Part shown: piece after piece, positions 18,500 through 27,385 of the stretch | How positions within the stretch are numbered: the stretch's first letter is position 1 | Layout: each line of letters begins with the position of its first letter | Assembly: GCF_000745775.1 (NCBI RefSeq) | Contig: NZ_JQJY01000005.1 | Coordinates: 496,001-560,000, forward strand | DNA: 64,000 nt | Direction: 5' to 3' | DNA from: Flavobacterium sp. ASV13 | GTDB taxonomy: Bacteria > Bacteroidota > Bacteroidia > Flavobacteriales > Flavobacteriaceae | Translations under genes and position numbers: made by a program | The notes under the pieces: model-generated | Told to the model about the DNA's origin: nothing | Seen by the model: the letters and a program-made list of their open reading frames with translations, nothing else | Databases searched by the model: none

Positions 18500-19777
18500 A
18501 TGAAAACCACAATACAAATCTTTTCAGCATTCCTGATATTAACAGCCTGTCAAGGACAAGTAACAAAGGAAGAAAAAGAAGCTTTAGCTAAACAACCTGC
18601 AACTGTTGTAAAAACTGCAATAGGCGACCTCACCCTGCCGCCTCCATACGCAACCGAATCAAAAACGAAAAACAGTAAAGTTATAGGCTGGCCAGAAGGA
18701 AAAACGCCAATAGCACCAGAAGGTTTTACCGTTACAAAATTTGCTGACGGTTTTAGTAATCCTCGTTGGAGTTATATAGGTCCAAACGATGATATTTTTG
18801 TTGTTGAAAGCGGAACAAGAACGAGTAAAAACCAAATTATAATTTTGCGCGACAAAGACAAAGACGGAACATATGAAACTCGAGAAGTTTTTTTAAAAGA
18901 CCTTAACCGACCTTTAGGAATGTTAATTTTAAAAGACTTTTTTTATGTTGCAAATACCGATGGACTTTATCGTTATCCTTATAAAAATGCACCTTTAAAA
19001 TTAGAAACTCAAGGAACTAAAATTGTTGAATTACCAGCTGGCGGATACAACAATCACTGGACGAGAAGTTTGCTTACAAATCCTGAAGAAACAAAAATTT
19101 ATATTGGTGTTGGTTCAGGAAGCAATGTTGGAGAAAACGGAATGGATAAAGAAATTCGTCGCGCTGCCATTTTAGAAATTAATCCTGACGGAACCGGCGA
19201 AAAAATTTATGCTGACGGACTTAGAAACCCAATGGGAATGGATTGGAATCCGGCGAACAAAAAAGAGCTTTGGACTGCAGTAAATGAAAGAGATGAACTT
19301 GGTGACGATTTGGTCCCTGATTATATTACGAGTGTAAAAAGAGGCGGTTTTTACGGATGGCCTTATTCGTATTTTGGAAGTATTCCTGATCCAAGATGGA
19401 AAGGGAAAGGCGAACGAAAAGATTTAATCAAAAGAGCAATTGTTCCAGATGTTCCTGTCGGACCACACACTGCTTCTCTTGGATTGGCTTTTTATACTAA
19501 AGATGCTTTTCCGGCAAAATATAAAAATGGCGCCTTTGTTGGTCAGCATGGTTCTTGGAACCGTTCTAATATTTCAGGTTATAAAGTTTTATTTGTTCCT
19601 TTTAAAGACGGAAAACCTTCTGGAAAACCAGAAGATTTTTTAACCGGATTTATTTCTGATAATGATAAAGCGGAAGTTTACGGACGCCCAGTTGCTGTTA
19701 CAGTTATGAAAGATGGAGCGCTTTTAGTTAATGATGATAGTGGAAATACGATTTGGAAAGTGACAGCGAATAAGTAA
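18500..19777 (+). CDS. PQQ-dependent sugar dehydrogenase family (sorbosone dehydrogenase-like) lipoprotein
   Basis: A 425-residue beta-propeller. The N-terminal lipoprotein signal ends at LTACQGQ. The propeller contains family segments FADGFSNPRWSYIGPNDDIF, GVGSGSNVGENG, GLRNPMGMDWNP, AVNERDELGDDLVPDY and GFYGWPYSYFG, as in the glucose/sorbosone dehydrogenase (GSDH) superfamily, which oxidise sugars with PQQ in the periplasm. No PQQ biosynthesis genes are visible here, so activity would depend on external or distant supply. The start codon lies in the right arm of a 7-base inverted repeat (ATTGAGG 18467-18473, CCTCAAT 18495-18501). Confidence 0.82.
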   Translation: MKTTIQIFSAFLILTACQGQVTKEEKEALAKQPATVVKTAIGDLTLPPPYATESKTKNSKVIGWPEGKTPIAPEGFTVTKFADGFSNPRWSYIGPNDDIFVVESGTRTSKNQIIILRDKDKDGTYETREVFLKDLNRPLGMLILKDFFYVANTDGLYRYPYKNAPLKLETQGTKIVELPAGGYNNHWTRSLLTNPEETKIYIGVGSGSNVGENGMDKEIRRAAILEINPDGTGEKIYADGLRNPMGMDWNPANKKELWTAVNERDELGDDLVPDYITSVKRGGFYGWPYSYFGSIPDPRWKGKGERKDLIKRAIVPDVPVGPHTASLGLAFYTKDAFPAKYKNGAFVGQHGSWNRSNISGYKVLFVPFKDGKPSGKPEDFLTGFISDNDKAEVYGRPVAVTVMKDGALLVNDDSGNTIWKVTANK

Positions 19778-19797
19778 AATTCCAATTTTACTCTTTT

Positions 19798-19899
19798 TTG
19801 TCATTTCGACGAAGGAGAAATCACACTAGAAACTCCACAATGAAAATCGCCAATCTTTGTCGAATCCCGAGTGTGATTTCTCCTTCGTCGAAATGACAA
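19798..19899. repeat. Palindromic interspersed element, copy 1
   Basis: Perfect 30-base inverted arms at 19798-19827 and 19870-19899 (ends TTGTCATTTCGACGAAGG...) around a 42-base centre. Its reverse strand is closely similar to the element at 33006-33110, including the centre (34 of 38 bases by eye). Confidence 0.9.
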
Positions 19900-19956
19900 G
19901 ATTGCATATAAACTTTATCTTCTCTGCGAAACCTTTACATTTTCTGCATTTTTTTC

Positions 19957-22077
19957 ATGTTTAAGAAACCTTTTATGTTTTCAAAAAAATATTGCTTTTT
20001 TCTTCTTGTTCTAATTGTTTGTCAAAACATTTTTGCACAAGATGAAAAAAGCAACTCTATTGATTCTGTAAAAACTCAAAAACTAAACGAAGTTTTAATA
20101 AGTCCGCTTCATATTAATCGGGATTTACAGAATAGTCCGGCTTCGATTGGTATTTTATCAGAAAAAGAATTACTTCGAAATAGCACAACAGATATCAGCA
20201 ATGTCATCAATACGATTTCGGGTGTTTTTATGCAATCATCGAATATTACCACAACCCGAATTTCGATTCGCGGAATTGGCGCGAGAACTCCATACGGAAC
20301 TAATAAAATCAGGGCTTTTTATGGAAGTATTCCGTTGACTTCAGGAAACAGTGAAACCGTAATTGATGATATTGATCTTCAAAATATAGGTCAAGTTGAA
20401 ATTATAAAAGGACCACTTTCTAGCATTTACGGTGCAGGATTAGGCGGTGCAATTTTGATTTCGCCTCAAACATTAAAAAAAGGCAATTATCAAGCTGAAG
20501 TTAGTTCTGTGTTTGGTTCTTTTGGATTATTAAAAAACAGAATCAGTTTTGATTTGAATGAAAAAAGCAGTTCTTTAAATCTGAGTTATCACAATTTAAA
20601 AACCGACGGCTGGCGACAAAATAGTGCTTACAATCGGGAAGGAATTACACTTAGCGGAGAATTATTTAGAAAGAAAAACAGCAAACTGACTTATTTTTCA
20701 AATTACACTTATTTGAAAGCTTACATTCCAAGTTCGATCAATAAAACGACTTTCGATAATAATCCACAAGCGGGAGCGCCGACTTGGGTTGCTTCAAAAG
20801 GATTCAAAGAATACAAATCGACTTTGAGCGGATTGGCTTATGATTTTTCAATTAATGAAAACTTAAAAAATTCAACTTCCGTTTTTATCAATTATAAAGA
20901 CAGCAACGAACCGCGTCCTTTTGATATTTTGCGTCAATATACTTTTGCTTCGGGTGTGAGAACTCAGTTTTCGGGAAATTTTAATATCGGAAAAATCAAA
21001 AATCAATTTATTGCCGGATTAGAATATTTCAGAGATAATTATAGCGGAAATACTTTCCAAAACTTATATCAACAGAATAATGGAAATGGAAGTTTACAAG
21101 GTAATCAGCTTTCTGCAACGAATCAAAAAAGAGATTTTTACAATATTTTTTCGCAAATCAGAACTTTACTTTCTGATCATTTTGAAATTCAAGCCGGTTT
21201 AAATTACAACAAAACCAAATTTGAATTGCAGAATGATTTTCCCGCTTCCGCGAATAATCCAACGGAACATTATAGTTATGACGGCATTTTTTCGCCACAA
21301 CTTTCCTTTTTATTTAAACCGAATGAAATCCGAACCTTTTATTTTTCTGTAAGCCGAGGATTTTCTCTTCCTGCGACTGAAGAAACTTTAACTTCAACGG
21401 GAAACATCAATCAAAATATTAAACCTGAAACAGGTTACAATTTTGAATTGGGAGGAAAACTTCATTTTTTCAACAAAAAATTATACACACAAATTGCCGT
21501 TTACCGAATGGAAATTAAAGATTTATTAGTAGCCAAAAGAATCGGCGACGATCAATATGAAGGTGTAAATGCTGGAAAAACGTTTCATGAAGGAATCGAA
21601 ATTTCGTTGAATCACAATTGGTCAATAAATCAGATTTTTAATTTAAATTCTTATGTCGGAACTTCAATCGGAAATTATGAATTTAAAGAATTCGTAGATA
21701 ATGGAAATGATTATTCAGGAAACAAATTAACCGGAGTTCCAGGCAATACAGCAAACGCAGGTTTTATTCTAAATATAAATTCTGGTTTTTATTTTTCAGC
21801 CGATTTTCAGTATACCGATAAAATTCCAATGAACGATTCGAATGCTAATTTTTCAGATTCTTATTCTTTGTTGAATTTAAAAACAGGCTATCAATTTGAG
21901 ATTTTATCTGGTTTAAAAGCGCATTTAGACGCAGGAATCAACAATGTCACAAATGAAAAATACACTTCGATGATTTTGACCAATGCAACCGCAGTCGGAA
22001 ATGCTCAACCAAGATTTTATTATCCTGGATTACCAATAAACTATTACGGAATTATCTCATTAAATTATTTATTTTAG
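19957..22077 (+). CDS. TonB-dependent outer-membrane receptor (siderophore-receptor type)
   Basis: A 706-residue receptor. Signal peptide FFLLVLIVCQNIFAQ, then a plug domain without the carboxypeptidase-like N-terminal domain of SusC: LNEVLISPLHINRDLQNSPASIGIL, NVINTISGVFMQSS, RGIGARTPYGTNKIRAFYGSIPL, IEIIKGPLSSIYGAGLGG-type segment (VEIIKGPLSSIYG). The rest is a beta barrel ending YYGIISLNYLF. Such receptors usually import iron chelates, but the ligand here is unknown. ATG codons at 19957 and 19975 are both possible. The next gene follows after 23 bases and may be cotranscribed. Confidence 0.88.
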   Translation: MFKKPFMFSKKYCFFLLVLIVCQNIFAQDEKSNSIDSVKTQKLNEVLISPLHINRDLQNSPASIGILSEKELLRNSTTDISNVINTISGVFMQSSNITTTRISIRGIGARTPYGTNKIRAFYGSIPLTSGNSETVIDDIDLQNIGQVEIIKGPLSSIYGAGLGGAILISPQTLKKGNYQAEVSSVFGSFGLLKNRISFDLNEKSSSLNLSYHNLKTDGWRQNSAYNREGITLSGELFRKKNSKLTYFSNYTYLKAYIPSSINKTTFDNNPQAGAPTWVASKGFKEYKSTLSGLAYDFSINENLKNSTSVFINYKDSNEPRPFDILRQYTFASGVRTQFSGNFNIGKIKNQFIAGLEYFRDNYSGNTFQNLYQQNNGNGSLQGNQLSATNQKRDFYNIFSQIRTLLSDHFEIQAGLNYNKTKFELQNDFPASANNPTEHYSYDGIFSPQLSFLFKPNEIRTFYFSVSRGFSLPATEETLTSTGNINQNIKPETGYNFELGGKLHFFNKKLYTQIAVYRMEIKDLLVAKRIGDDQYEGVNAGKTFHEGIEISLNHNWSINQIFNLNSYVGTSIGNYEFKEFVDNGNDYSGNKLTGVPGNTANAGFILNINSGFYFSADFQYTDKIPMNDSNANFSDSYSLLNLKTGYQFEILSGLKAHLDAGINNVTNEKYTSMILTNATAVGNAQPRFYYPGLPINYYGIISLNYLF

Positions 22078-22100
22078 CCTTGTAATTAAATATCGCGCAC

Positions 22101-22652
22101 ATGCTTTCTGAATTGCAAAAAAAACTCGATTATGTAAATGCTTATAGAGAAAATCGTCTCAAAACGGCACAAGATGTTTTAGAAAACCCTTCCTTTTTTA
22201 GCGAGTTGGTTTCGATTTGCTTTTCGCCCGAAGACAAAAACAATCATAAAGCTTGTTGGATTTTAGAATTTGTGTCTTATGAAGAATTGCTTTGGCTTCA
22301 ACCTCATCTTGATTTTTTCTGTTCGAATCTGAAAGTTTTAAAAGATGAAAGTTCCATGCGTCCAATTGCAAAAGTCGTTCAGCTTTTGGTAAAATCTCAT
22401 TACAAGAAAAACGAAAACTCCATAAAACTTTCCGAAGAAAATCTTCAGGATTGCATAGAAGCTTCTTTCGATTGGCTAATTAATGACACAAAAGTCGCTA
22501 CAAAAGCATATTCAATAAGAACTTTATATGTTTTAGGAAATCATTACGACTGGATTCATCCCGAACTAAAAGTGATTATTGATAAAGATTTCGGAGATCA
22601 TTCTGCCGCTTACAAAGCCGTTGCCAAAGAAGTTTTGAAGAAAATAAAATAG
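22101..22652 (+). CDS. Hypothetical helical (HEAT-like) protein
   Basis: A 183-residue cytoplasmic, all-helical protein. Repeating helical pairs such as LAKVVQLLVKSHYKKNEN-like and NDTKVATKAYSIRTLYVLGNHYDW, HPELKVIIDKDFGDHSAAYKAVAKEVLKK look like ARM/HEAT repeats. I recall relatives labelled adenylosuccinate lyase in databases, but none of the lyase signatures is present and the length is less than half, so I do not use that name. It lies 23 bases after the TonB receptor gene and is followed by a long palindrome. Confidence 0.7.
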   Translation: MLSELQKKLDYVNAYRENRLKTAQDVLENPSFFSELVSICFSPEDKNNHKACWILEFVSYEELLWLQPHLDFFCSNLKVLKDESSMRPIAKVVQLLVKSHYKKNENSIKLSEENLQDCIEASFDWLINDTKVATKAYSIRTLYVLGNHYDWIHPELKVIIDKDFGDHSAAYKAVAKEVLKKIK

Positions 22653-22663
22653 TTTTTTTGTTA

Positions 22664-22723
22664 GCCACGAATTCACGAATTATTATTAAATCTATCGTGA
22701 AAAATAATTCGTGAATTCGTGGC
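22664..22723. repeat. Intergenic palindrome with 21-bp arms
   Basis: Perfect inverted arms at 22664-22684 and 22703-22723 (ends GCCACGAATTCACG...) with an 18-base centre. It lies between the helical protein and purK and could act as a terminator or belong to an interspersed palindromic family. Confidence 0.9.
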
Positions 22724-22738
22724 GGAAAAAACTAAATT

Positions 22739-22769
22739 TTGGCTAAAAAAAGATTAAAAAGTATCTTTG
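22739..22769 (+). promoter_or_regulatory. Promoter of purK
   Basis: TTG at 22739-22741, 20-base spacer, TATCTTTG at 22762-22769: a full match to the Bacteroidota housekeeping promoter. It decides the start of purK at 22787, because a TTG start at 22739 would be the -33 element itself. Confidence 0.88.
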
Positions 22770-22786
22770 CAAAAACACAACACAAA

Positions 22787-23935
22787 ATGAATTATTTTTC
22801 TTCTGATTTTAAATTAGGAATATTAGGCGGAGGGCAATTAGGCAAAATGCTTTTGTTCGATACCCGAAAATTTGACATACAAACTTACGTTCTTGATCCG
22901 AGCGATGAAGCGCCTAGTAAAATTGCCTGTAACAAATTCTTTCAAGGCGATTTAATGGATTATGAAACGGTTTATAATTTCGGAAAACAAGTCGATGTTT
23001 TGACTTTTGAAATCGAATTGGTAAACCTTGAAGCTTTAACGCAATTAGAAAACGAAGGTCTAAAAGTATATCCATCTCCAAAAACCTTAAAAGGAATTCA
23101 GAATAAAGGTGTTCAAAAAGATTTTTACGCTAAAAATAATATCCCAACTGCACCATTCGAAAGATTTGAAAATTTAGAGAATCTAAAATCTAAAATCAGC
23201 GATCTGAAATTACCATTTGTATGGAAATGCACCGAATTTGGTTATGATGGAAATGGTGTAAAAATAGTTCGCCAAGTTTCAGATTTAGATACGCTTCCAA
23301 ATGTAGAATGCATTGCAGAAACTATGGTTCCGTTCAAAAATGAATTGGCGGTAATTGTGGTAAGAAATCCATCTGGAGAAATGAAAACGTATCCAGTTGT
23401 AGAAATGGAATTTCACCCGGAAGCCAACCAAGTTGAATACGTAATCTGTCCTGCAAGAATCGACGAAAAAGTCGCAGAAAAAGCCAGAGCAATTGCTTTA
23501 CAAGTTTCGGAGAATTTCAATCACGTTGGTCTTTTGGCCGTTGAAATGTTCCAAACTCAGGACGACGAAATTTTGGTAAACGAAGTTGCTCCTCGCCCAC
23601 ATAATTCTGGTCATTATTCTATAGAAGCAAGTTATACTTCACAATTCGAAAATCATTTACGCGCTATTTTAGATCTTCCGTTAGGAAATACTGACAGTAA
23701 AGTTGCGGGAGTTATGGTAAATTTAGTTGGTGCGGAAGGTCATTCTGGAAATGTTGTTTACGAAAACATCGAAACCATTTTAGGATGGGATGGCGTTACA
23801 CCACATATTTACGGTAAAAAGCAAACGCGCCCGTTCAGAAAAATGGGTCACGTTACAATCGTAAATGAAAATATGCAGGAAGCGAGACGAATTGCAGAGG
23901 AAGTTAAGAATACTATTAGAGTGATTAGCGCTTAG
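22787..23935 (+). CDS. purK: 5-(carboxyamino)imidazole ribonucleotide synthase
   Basis: A 382-residue ATP-grasp enzyme of purine synthesis: AIR + bicarbonate + ATP to N5-CAIR. The N-terminus FKLGILGGGQLGKMLLFD (about 7-24) is diagnostic, FVWKCTEFGYDGNGVKIV holds the ATP-binding Lys, and the metal-binding segment is EVAPRPHNSGHYSIEASYTSQFE. The start at 22787 fits the family N-terminus and the promoter. purE follows 102 bases downstream, so the pair catalyses consecutive steps. Confidence 0.96.
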   Translation: MNYFSSDFKLGILGGGQLGKMLLFDTRKFDIQTYVLDPSDEAPSKIACNKFFQGDLMDYETVYNFGKQVDVLTFEIELVNLEALTQLENEGLKVYPSPKTLKGIQNKGVQKDFYAKNNIPTAPFERFENLENLKSKISDLKLPFVWKCTEFGYDGNGVKIVRQVSDLDTLPNVECIAETMVPFKNELAVIVVRNPSGEMKTYPVVEMEFHPEANQVEYVICPARIDEKVAEKARAIALQVSENFNHVGLLAVEMFQTQDDEILVNEVAPRPHNSGHYSIEASYTSQFENHLRAILDLPLGNTDSKVAGVMVNLVGAEGHSGNVVYENIETILGWDGVTPHIYGKKQTRPFRKMGHVTIVNENMQEARRIAEEVKNTIRVISA

Positions 23936-24037
23936 TAATTAGTGATTAGTCGAAGTTTACAACTTTAAAACAAAACAAACAGTTTTTAGTTTCAACAAAA
24001 CTTAAAACTTGAAACCTGAAACAAAACAAACAAAAAC

Positions 24038-24523
24038 ATGAGCAAAGTAGCTATTATAATGGGAAGCATCTCAGACATGCCAGTTATGCAAGATGCAATC
24101 GACATATTAAAACAATTTAATGTTGAAGTTGAAGTAGATATCGTTTCGGCACACAGAACGCCGGAGAAATTATTCGATTTCAGTAAAAATGCACATACTC
24201 GCGGCATTTCGGTAATTATTGCCGGTGCGGGCGGTGCGGCACATTTACCAGGAATGGTAGCTTCAATGTCTCCACTTCCTGTAATTGGAGTTCCCGTAAA
24301 ATCAAGTAATTCTATTGATGGTTGGGATTCAGTTTTATCGATTCTACAGATGCCCGGTGGAGTTCCTGTTGCAACTGTAGCTTTAAACGGAGCAAAAAAT
24401 GCTGGAATTTTAGCAGCACAAATCATCGGAAGCCACGATAAAAAAGTTTTAGATACTATTATTTCTTATAAAGAAGAATTGAAAGCGGAGGTTAATAAAG
24501 CGGCTGAAGGTTTGAAGAAGTAA
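24038..24523 (+). CDS. purE: N5-carboxyaminoimidazole ribonucleotide mutase
   Basis: A 161-residue class I PurE converting N5-CAIR to CAIR. The signature GSISDMPVMQDA (about 9-20) holds the Ser/Asp of the active site, SAHRTPEKL the catalytic His and IAGAGGAAHLPGMVAS the substrate loop. It follows purK in the same direction. The presence of PurK supports the bacterial two-enzyme route over class II PurE. Confidence 0.96.
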   Translation: MSKVAIIMGSISDMPVMQDAIDILKQFNVEVEVDIVSAHRTPEKLFDFSKNAHTRGISVIIAGAGGAAHLPGMVASMSPLPVIGVPVKSSNSIDGWDSVLSILQMPGGVPVATVALNGAKNAGILAAQIIGSHDKKVLDTIISYKEELKAEVNKAAEGLKK

Positions 24524-24544
24524 TTTCACAGACACAAAAAGAAG

Positions 24545-24578
24545 CACAGAGACACGCAAAATTTTGTGAATCTCTGTG
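24545..24578. repeat. Imperfect palindrome after purE
   Basis: CACAGAGA (24545-24552) pairs with TCTCTGTG (24571-24578), with further partial pairing of GCAAAA / TTTTGT inside, followed by a T-run to 24586. It can serve as the purE terminator. Confidence 0.65.
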
Positions 24579-24656
24579 TTTTTTCTTTGAGAATCTTTTC
24601 AAAAAAACCTTTAGAACTATTAACGATTCATTATAAAAATTTCTAAAAGAAAAACT

Positions 24657-24664
24657 TAACTTTG
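24657..24664 (+). promoter_or_regulatory. -7 box of the toxin-antitoxin pair
   Basis: TAACTTTG fits TAnnTTTG and ends 13 bases before the antitoxin ATG. No exact TTG at the -33 position; a TTA lies 23 bases upstream. Confidence 0.55.
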
Positions 24665-24677
24665 GAAAAAAAGCAAA

Positions 24678-24905
24678 ATGAACATTCAAACTTCTAAAAT
24701 AGAGCTCGCTAAAATTGTTTTAGACATCGATAATCCTGATTTAATTCAGGAAATTGTGGAGTTCATTCAATCTAAAGAAAGCCTTTCTGAAAAACTAAAA
24801 AACAATATAAACGAGGCTATTTATTCTTTGGACAATAATGAAGGAATTTCGCATGATGTTGTTATGGAAGAAACCAAAAATCGTTATTCAAAATATTTTA
24901 AATAA
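24678..24905 (+). CDS. Putative antitoxin of a RelE/ParE-type toxin-antitoxin pair
   Basis: A 75-residue acidic, helical protein (IDNPDLIQEIVEFIQSKESLSEKLKNNINEAIYSLDNNEGISHDVVMEETKNRYSKYFK). The length, the C-terminal segment starting GISHDVVMEETKNRY and the position directly before a ParE-type toxin mark it as the antitoxin. Its stop overlaps the toxin ATG by one base (TAATG). I see no clear DNA-binding fold; this is typical of small Bacteroidota antitoxins. Call rests mainly on context. Confidence 0.75.
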   Translation: MNIQTSKIELAKIVLDIDNPDLIQEIVEFIQSKESLSEKLKNNINEAIYSLDNNEGISHDVVMEETKNRYSKYFK

Positions 24906-25192
24906 TGAATCTAATTTGGGCTCCACAAGCTAAACAAGACTTTTGGAACAACATCGATTATTTGGAAGCTGAATGGTCTGAAAAAGTTGCTCAAAATTTC
25001 ATTGACAAAGTAAATACCACAATAGAACTTTTAAAAAATGACAATATTTTATTTATAAAAACAAACTACAAAAGCGTTTATAAAATTGTCATTACCAAAC
25101 ACATTTCACTTTATTATCGTATCGAAAACACTAATTTAGAGTTACTTCGTTTTTGGAATACTTTTCAGGATACGGAAAAATTCAAATTATGA
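24905..25192 (+). CDS. RelE/ParE-family toxin
   Basis: A 95-residue protein with the RelE/ParE pattern: LIWAPQAKQDFWNNIDYLEAEWS at the start, a two-helix hairpin (AQNFIDKVNTTIELLKND), a beta sheet with YKIVITKHISLYYRIEN and the end LELLRFWNTFQDTEKF. The replacement of the usual Arg in the YRV strand region by Lys/Ile leaves the activity class (gyrase poison or mRNA interferase) open; the ParE-like end favours the former. Coupled to the antitoxin by a one-base overlap. No second pair is seen in the window. Confidence 0.82.
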   Translation: MNLIWAPQAKQDFWNNIDYLEAEWSEKVAQNFIDKVNTTIELLKNDNILFIKTNYKSVYKIVITKHISLYYRIENTNLELLRFWNTFQDTEKFKL

Positions 25193-25227
25193 TTTTCTAA
25201 TTTTATATTTTAAACAGCATAAATAAT

Positions 25228-27255
25228 ATGAGCGTTTTAACCCAATATTTCAATACCAAACATAACACAGCGCCTTTTTCGCAAATTAAAATCGAAGATT
25301 ATGTTCCTGCTTTCAACGAAGGAATTGCTTTAGCTAAAGCCGAAATTGATGCCATCGTAAACAATCCAAATGGGCCTACTTTTGAAAATACCATTGTGGC
25401 AATGGATTTTTCAGGCGATATTTTAGATCGTCTTTCGAGTATTTTCTTCAATTTAAATTCGGCTGAAACGAATGACGAGATGCAGAAAATTGCTCAGGAA
25501 GTTTCGCCTTTGCTTTCAGAATTTGGAAATGACATTAGATTAAATGCTGATTTATTTGCAAAAGTAAAAGCGGTTTACGATCAAAAAGAAAGTTTAAATC
25601 TGAATCCAGAGCAAACGACTTTATTAGATAAAAAATACAAAAGCTTCTCCAGAAACGGAGCAAATTTGCCAGAAGACAAGAAAAACCAATTAAGAGAAAT
25701 TGACAAAGAATTATCGAAATTGAGTTTACAATTTGGCGAAAATGTTTTGGCAGAAACCAATAACTTCGAATTGCATTTAACTAATGAGAAAGATTTAGCT
25801 GGTTTACCAGAAGGCACAATCGAAGCGGCGAGATTATTAGCCAAAAATCAGGAAAAAGAAGGCTGGATTTTTACTTTAGATTATCCAAGTTATGTTCCGT
25901 TTTTGACTTATGCTGACAATCGTGAATTACGCAAAAAAATGGCGATTGCTTTTGGAGCAAAAGGTTTTCAATCCAACGAATTCAACAATGAGGAAAACGT
26001 TTTGAATATTGCTAAACTTCGTCATGAAAGAGCGAATTTATTAGGCTACAAAACACATGCACATTTTGTTTTAGAAGAAAGAATGGCCGAAAGTCCGGAG
26101 AAAGTTTTTTCTTTCCTAAATGATTTATTGGCAAAAGCAAAACCAGCAGCTCAAAAAGAATTTGCTGAATTAACAGCTTTCGCAAAAGAGTTAGACGGAA
26201 TTGAGCAATTAGAAAAATGGGACGGCGCTTATTATTCTGAAAAATTAAAGCAACAACTTTTTAATTTAGATGATGAAAAGCTTAAACCATATTTTCAATT
26301 AGAAAAAGTTTTAGACGGCGCATTCACAGTTGCCAAAAAATTATACGGCTTAACTTTTACGGAAGTTTTTGATATTGACAAATACCACGAAGAAGTTACA
26401 ACTTATGAAGTTCGAGATGCTGAAAATAATTTAGTTTCGATTTTCTACGCTGATTTCTTCCCAAGAAAAGGAAAAAGAAATGGTGCGTGGATGACTTCAT
26501 TCAAATCACAATATGTGAAAGACGGCGTAAACGAAAGACCTCATATTTCTAACGTTTGTAATTTCACAAAACCAACAGAAACAAAACCTTCATTATTGAC
26601 TTTTAATGAAGTAACAACTTTATTCCACGAATTTGGACACGGTTTACACGGAATGTTGGCAAACACAGTTTATCCGAGTTTATCCGGAACTTCTGTTTAC
26701 TGGGATTTCGTAGAATTACCAAGTCAGATTATGGAGAATTGGTGTTACGAACCTGAAGCTTTGGCTTTGTTTGCGAATCATTATGAAACGGGAGAAATCA
26801 TTCCGATTGAATATGTTCAAAAAATTAAAGAAAGTGCAAGTTTTCAGGAAGGATTGGCAACATTGCGTCAATTAAGTTTCGGATTATTAGATATGGCTTG
26901 GCACGGACAAGATCCAACTGCTATCACAGATTTAAAAGCTTTCGAAACCGAGCAATTTGCTAATACGCAATTGTATCCTGATGTAAAAGAAAATGCGATG
27001 AGTACTGCGTTTTCACATATTTTCCAAGGCGGATATTCTTCTGGATATTACAGCTACAAATGGGCAGAAGTTTTAGATGCTGATGCTTTCGAATATTTCC
27101 ATGAGAACGGAATTTTCAACGAAGAAATTGCAAAAAAATTCAAAGACAATGTTCTTTCAAAAGGAGGAACAGAACATCCGATGACTTTGTATAAACGTTT
27201 TAGAGGACAAGAACCAAAACCTGAAGCTTTACTAAAAAGAGCAGGACTTCTCTAG
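25228..27255 (+). CDS. dcp: M3-family metallopeptidase (peptidyl-dipeptidase Dcp type)
   Basis: A 675-residue zinc peptidase that cuts dipeptides from peptide C-termini. The zinc site is FHEFGHGLHGML (HEFGH at 467-471), with the third ligand in SVYWDFVELPSQIMENW. The N-terminal helical part begins NTKHNTAPFSQIKIEDYVPAFNEGI as in Dcp/oligopeptidase A. No signal peptide is visible, so a cytoplasmic role in peptide recycling is likely. Oligopeptidase A (PrlC) is the alternative name. A terminator follows. Confidence 0.87.
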   Translation: MSVLTQYFNTKHNTAPFSQIKIEDYVPAFNEGIALAKAEIDAIVNNPNGPTFENTIVAMDFSGDILDRLSSIFFNLNSAETNDEMQKIAQEVSPLLSEFGNDIRLNADLFAKVKAVYDQKESLNLNPEQTTLLDKKYKSFSRNGANLPEDKKNQLREIDKELSKLSLQFGENVLAETNNFELHLTNEKDLAGLPEGTIEAARLLAKNQEKEGWIFTLDYPSYVPFLTYADNRELRKKMAIAFGAKGFQSNEFNNEENVLNIAKLRHERANLLGYKTHAHFVLEERMAESPEKVFSFLNDLLAKAKPAAQKEFAELTAFAKELDGIEQLEKWDGAYYSEKLKQQLFNLDDEKLKPYFQLEKVLDGAFTVAKKLYGLTFTEVFDIDKYHEEVTTYEVRDAENNLVSIFYADFFPRKGKRNGAWMTSFKSQYVKDGVNERPHISNVCNFTKPTETKPSLLTFNEVTTLFHEFGHGLHGMLANTVYPSLSGTSVYWDFVELPSQIMENWCYEPEALALFANHYETGEIIPIEYVQKIKESASFQEGLATLRQLSFGLLDMAWHGQDPTAITDLKAFETEQFANTQLYPDVKENAMSTAFSHIFQGGYSSGYYSYKWAEVLDADAFEYFHENGIFNEEIAKKFKDNVLSKGGTEHPMTLYKRFRGQEPKPEALLKRAGLL

Positions 27256-27298
27256 ACTTCTTAGATTTTTAGACTTCTTAGACTGTTAGATATTTTTG

Positions 27299-27327
27299 AA
27301 ACCGAAGTAGAAATGCTTCGGTTTTTT
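27299..27327 (+). terminator. Terminator after M3 peptidase
   Basis: Stem ACCGAAG (27301-27307) / CTTCGGT (27316-27322) with eight-base loop and T-run, 45 bases after the stop. Confidence 0.85.
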
Positions 27328-27385
27328 ATTTGGTTTTACTTTAGCTATCTTCGTATTTTAAATCTTAATCTTACAAATACAAGCC

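Noticed and set aside
22101..22652. Adenylosuccinate lyase
   Set aside because: I recall such labels for relatives, but the protein is short, helical and without the fumarase/aspartase signatures.
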